Shown here one piece after another: positions 5,478 to 6,157 of a stretch of DNA of 6,157 nucleotides. Location: positions 1 to 6,157 of the forward strand of contig JADGHA010000271.1 in the NCBI GenBank assembly GCA_019689695.1, written 5' to 3'. Source of the stretch: Micromonosporaceae bacterium. GTDB taxonomy: Bacteria; Actinomycetota; Actinomycetes; Mycobacteriales; Micromonosporaceae. A program made the position numbers and the translations under genes. Numbering within the stretch: the first letter of the stretch is position 1; each line of letters opens with the position of its first letter. The notes under the pieces are model-generated. The model was not told the origin of the DNA and did not search any database. It was given only the letters and a program-made list of their open reading frames with translations.

Positions 5478-6109
5478 GTGAGGACGGCGAGGACGCGGCG
5501 GTGCTGTTCGTCGTCGGGCGGCAGCATCAGCTTGGTGAAGATGTTGCGGACGTGCTTCTCCACCGCCCCGTCGCTGACCACCAGGGTGCGGGCGATGTTC
5601 GTGTTGGAGCGGCCCTCGGCCATCAGTGCGAGCACCTCCCGCTCGCGCGGCGTCAGCTCCCGCAGCGGGTCGTCGCGCCGGCGCCGCACCAGCAGCTGGG
5701 CGACCACCTCGGGGTCGAGCACCGTGCCGCCGGTCGCCACCCGGTGCAGCGCGTCGAGGAACTCGCCGATCGCGGCCACCCGGTCCTTGAGCAGGTAGCC
5801 GACCGCGCCGGCCCGGTCGGCCAGCAGGTCGTCGGCGTACGACACCTCGACGTACTGGGAGAGCACGAGGACCGGGGAGCGGGGCACCCGCCGGCGCGCC
5901 TCGACCGCGGCCCGCAGCCCCTCGTCGGTGTGCGAAGGCGGCATCCGCACGTCGACCACCGAGACGTCCGGCCGGTGCTCCTCGATCGCGCGCACCAGCG
6001 CCGGACCGTCGCCCACCGCGGCGACCACCTGGTGGCCGTTCTCGGTCAACAGCCGGATGAGGCCCTCCCGGAGGAGGACCGCGTCGTCCGCGACGACCAC
6101 CCTCAGCAC
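5456..6109 (-). CDS. NarL/FixJ-family response regulator
   Basis: A 217-residue DNA-binding response regulator. The receiver domain (1 to about 120) has the acidic pair Asp8-Asp9, phosphoacceptor Asp53 in VVDVRMPP, Ser84 at the switch position and Lys108 in YLLKD, so it should be phosphorylated normally. The LuxR-type HTH (about 152-196) reads LTPREREVLALMAEG, SNTNIARTLVVSDGAVEKHV and RNIFTKLML. The C-terminus ends RVLAVLTYLSS, as in many actinobacterial members. The GTG at 6109 starts directly before the receiver strand and has GGGAG nine bases upstream. Eighteen bases upstream of it lies the stop codon of what seems to be its histidine kinase, so the pair forms a two-component operon read leftward. 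The signal and target genes are not visible. It converges with the HAD gene and shares 22 bases with its 3' end, so there is no room for a terminator outside the coding regions. Confidence 0.95.
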   Translation of the reverse strand: MLRVVVADDAVLLREGLIRLLTENGHQVVAAVGDGPALVRAIEEHRPDVSVVDVRMPPSHTDEGLRAAVEARRRVPRSPVLVLSQYVEVSYADDLLADRAGAVGYLLKDRVAAIGEFLDALHRVATGGTVLDPEVVAQLLVRRRRDDPLRELTPREREVLALMAEGRSNTNIARTLVVSDGAVEKHVRNIFTKLMLPPDDEQHRRVLAVLTYLSSTR

Positions 6110-6127
6110 TGTCCCCCACTCCCGCCC

Positions 6128-6157
6128 CTAGCAGGGCAGCTCCACCCGCACCTCGGT
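6128..6157 (-). CDS. C-terminal end of a probable sensor histidine kinase (partial)
   Basis: Only nine codons and a TAG stop are inside the window; they read TEVRVELPC. That is the usual last strand of the ATPase domain of NarL-partner histidine kinases, which commonly end in a form like G-T-x-V-x-V-x-[LV]-P. The position, 18 bases upstream of a NarL-type regulator on the same strand, strongly suggests the cognate kinase. With so few residues this is an inference from context. Confidence 0.55.
   Translation of the reverse strand, partial: TEVRVELPC

Overview
The window is very GC-rich, with strong G/C preference at codon third positions and GTG starts. It looks like chromosomal DNA of an actinomycete, probably Micromonosporaceae-like (Actinoplanes/Micromonospora type). 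That family-level guess rests on protein style and gene neighbourhood, because no database search was possible. I see no tRNA, rRNA, CRISPR array, insertion sequence or phage gene. Coding density is near complete and no gene-free stretch exceeds 300 bases.

Left block, minus strand (about 1-2903), read from right to left: an ECF sigma factor that closely resembles the developmental sigma factor BldN (2154-2903), then a membrane-anchored DUF5667 protein in the position of the anti-sigma factor RsbN (913-2080), then a HAD-IB phosphatase-like protein that runs off the left edge (1-826). The RsbN-like gene is split by an apparent +1 frameshift in a run of G and C at about 1861-1920. The N-terminal sigma-binding part is in one frame and the transmembrane and DUF5667 part is in another. 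A sequencing error is the simplest explanation, but a real lesion or +1 slippage on a proline codon cannot be excluded from the sequence alone.

Central block, plus strand (about 2956-5477), diverging from the sigma gene: an AMP-forming acyl-CoA ligase, a small glutaredoxin-like protein overlapping it by 8 bases, and a HAD hydrolase with a DWNGT motif I. The HAD gene seems to have its own leaderless promoter built over the glutaredoxin stop codon. The divergent start region between the sigma gene and the ligase is only about 52-70 bases long and contains a short palindrome resembling a BldD box.

Right block, minus strand (5456-6157): a NarL/FixJ response regulator and, just upstream of it, the last nine codons of what is probably its sensor histidine kinase. 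The regulator and the HAD gene converge and overlap at their 3' ends by 22 bases.

Together the window looks like a sporulation/differentiation sigma locus (sigma factor, membrane anti-sigma, associated HAD and redox proteins) abutting an unrelated two-component system. Nothing here is a wholly new system. The most interesting points are the broken anti-sigma gene with its quadruplex-prone tract, and the compact regulatory DNA around the sigma factor and the second HAD gene.
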